A stretch of DNA of 14,614 bases from an uncultured Eubacteriales bacterium (lineage in GTDB: Bacteria > Bacillota > Clostridia > Oscillospirales > Oscillospiraceae). Position numbers and translations under genes: made by a program. Below the pieces are notes generated by a model that had not been told where the DNA came from, did not search any database, and saw only the letters and a program-made list of their open reading frames with translations. Positions 13,530 through 14,614 of the stretch are shown here, in pieces; positions within the stretch are counted from its first letter, which is position 1, and the number at the start of each line of letters is the position of its first letter. The stretch lies in assembly GCA_900549865.1 (NCBI GenBank), contig URPU01000058.1, positions 1-14,614 on the forward strand, read 5' to 3'.

Positions 13530-13561
13530 AAGGACACATAAAGAAAAGTGAGGTCGCAGGG

Positions 13562-14494
13562 ATGCCGATAGCTGTAGTGGGAAACGTATTTGTGGATATA
13601 AAGGGCTTTCCGGATGATAACTACATCCCCGGCGGGCGCAACGCCGGTAAAGTGGAGATAGTCCACGGCGGCGTGGGGCGCAACGTGGCGGAGGATATCG
13701 CCAATATTGAGCTTCGCCCGCGCTTTGTCAGCATGGTGGACGATACGCCCGAGGGCGAGGAGGTCCTGCGCAAGCTGAAAAACCACAAGGTCAACACCGA
13801 TTATGTGCCCGCCGTGCCGAACGGCATGGGCATGTGGCTGGCCGTGTTTGACGAGACGGGCGACATCGTCGGCTCCATCTCCAAGCGGCCGGATATGTCG
13901 GCGCTGGAGACGCTGATAAACGAAAAGGGCGACGAGATATTTGCCGACTGCGACAGCATCGTGGTGGAGATAGATCTCGACAAGGAGATCATAAAAAGCG
14001 TGTTCAAATACGCGGAGAAGTATAAAAAGCGCGTATATGCCGTTGTGGCGAATATGAGCATTGCCTCACAGCGGCGCGACTTTTTGCAGTCGATAGACTG
14101 CTTCGTGTGCAACGTCGAGGAGGCGGGCATACTCTTCGTCAGCGATTTTGAGGGGATGAGCCCGGAGGAGCTTTGCGACGAGCTTTCCAGAAAGGTCGTC
14201 AGCGCGCGTATCCCGTCCATGGTCGTCACGCTGGGCAGCCGCGGGGCGGTGTACGCCGATATGAACGGCGACAAGGGCGTCTACCCCGCGCGCCGGGTCA
14301 AGGTGCGCGACACCACCGGCGCGGGCGACGCGTTCTGCGCGGGCGTTGCGATAGGACTGACCTACGGCAAGACGATGCGCGAGGCCGTGGAGATAGGCAC
14401 GCAGCTTGCCTCCTCCGTCATCACCGTGTCGGAGAATGTCTGCCCGCGCTTCCTGCCGCGCGAGCTGGGCATAGACATCGACGTGCAGGATTGA
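13562..14494 (+). CDS. PfkB-family carbohydrate/nucleoside kinase
   Basis: A 310-residue ribokinase-fold enzyme, complete. The N-terminal PfkB signature is HGGVGRNVAEDIA (35-47), where the two glycines follow the sugar-binding strand. The C-terminal signature is RDTTGAGDAFCAG (249-261), with D256 as catalytic base and the preceding glycines forming the anion hole. A middle stretch, VVANMSIASQRRDFLQSID (161-179) then NVEEAG (184-189), resembles pseudouridine kinases (PsuK), which phosphorylate pseudouridine before PsuG splits it. No psuG or sugar transporter is in the window, so the substrate is left open: pseudouridine, ribose-like sugars or another nucleoside. The ATG follows GAGGT by 7 nt, and a strong promoter lies 33 nt upstream. 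Tandem terminators close the gene. Confidence 0.85.
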   Translation: MPIAVVGNVFVDIKGFPDDNYIPGGRNAGKVEIVHGGVGRNVAEDIANIELRPRFVSMVDDTPEGEEVLRKLKNHKVNTDYVPAVPNGMGMWLAVFDETGDIVGSISKRPDMSALETLINEKGDEIFADCDSIVVEIDLDKEIIKSVFKYAEKYKKRVYAVVANMSIASQRRDFLQSIDCFVCNVEEAGILFVSDFEGMSPEELCDELSRKVVSARIPSMVVTLGSRGAVYADMNGDKGVYPARRVKVRDTTGAGDAFCAGVAIGLTYGKTMREAVEIGTQLASSVITVSENVCPRFLPRELGIDIDVQD

Positions 14495-14538
14495 CAGTGC
14501 GTGTGTCGAAAAATGAACAGAAATGAACACCGAATATC

Positions 14539-14565
14539 AAAAGCCGCCCGCAGGGCGGCTTTTTT
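14539..14565 (+). terminator. Terminator of the PfkB-family kinase gene
   Basis: Perfect 11-bp stem AAAAGCCGCCC/GGGCGGCTTTT (14539-14549 with 14553-14563), 3-nt loop, T-run to 14565. The symmetry would allow it to work on both strands. Confidence 0.9.
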
Positions 14566-14601
14566 GACAAGCTGTCAAAAGTCGCCTATCAGGCGGCTTT
14601 T
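14562..14601. terminator. Second and third hairpins in tandem with the kinase terminator
   Basis: Directly after the first terminator comes TTTTGACA-AGC-TGTCAAAA (14562-14580), sharing its T-run. Then comes AAAAGTCGCCT-ATC-AGGCGGCTTTT (14577-14601, one wobble), which looks like a diverged copy of the first terminator stem. The alternating, overlapping stems could switch between two foldings. Confidence 0.65.
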
Positions 14602-14614
14602 GTGTTGTCAATAT

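Noticed and set aside
1..14614. CRISPR arrays, tRNA, rRNA, integrase/transposase genes, toxin-antitoxin or other defence genes
   Set aside because: Looked for on both strands; no regularly spaced direct repeats, tRNA-like cloverleaf or matching protein motif was seen.

Overview
The window looks like chromosome of an anaerobic, GC-rich member of the Clostridia (Bacillota), perhaps an Oscillospiraceae-like gut organism. The reasons are strong Shine-Dalgarno sites, consensus sigma-A promoters, a SpoVB/YabM-type flippase beside HU and RqcP (a neighbourhood familiar from Firmicutes), and an oxygen-sensitive type of 2-hydroxyacyl-CoA dehydratase. The lineage is inferred; no rRNA or tRNA is present. 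I found no CRISPR array, phage gene or transposase gene.

Layout. (1) 106-3251, minus strand: two multi-pass membrane proteins in a translationally coupled pair, a GT-C/GT39-like glycosyltransferase followed by a DUF6056-like protein. They have a clear promoter and sit upstream of tandem hairpins at the window edge. (2) 3416-4358, minus strand: a MarR regulator with a perfect-consensus promoter and a putative operator, coupled by an ATGA overlap to a MATE efflux pump. The pump has lost about 60% of its length in an internal out-of-frame deletion. (3) 4502-6022, plus: a COG2509-type FAD-dependent dehydrogenase with an intrinsic terminator between its promoter and its start codon. (4) 6060-6339: a 280-bp MITE-like element with near-perfect terminal inverted repeats, wedged between a promoter and the coding region of the next gene. 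(5) 6392-8811, plus: a SpoVB/MurJ-superfamily flippase, HU and RqcP, resembling the yabM-mazG-(hup)-yabO-yabP-yabQ cluster but without mazG, yabP or yabQ here. (6) 8871-9284, minus: a small P-loop protein of unknown function. (7) 9620-12618, plus: two 2-hydroxyacyl-CoA dehydratase-family subunits and a 60-residue single-span membrane protein in one tight operon ending at a strong terminator. (8) 12771-13466: a YgjP-like zinc metallopeptidase. (9) 13562-14494: a PfkB-family sugar/nucleoside kinase followed by tandem terminators.

Functionally the window is a mosaic of envelope genes (glycosyltransferase-like proteins, flippase), housekeeping genes (HU, ribosome rescue) and fermentative metabolism (the dehydratase operon). 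The most interesting points are the dehydratase operon with its large, divergent second subunit and unexplained small membrane protein; the MITE in the flippase leader; the deleted MATE pump still under an apparently intact MarR control region; and the possible attenuator before the FAD enzyme. All statements about family and function come from reading the sequence, with no database search.
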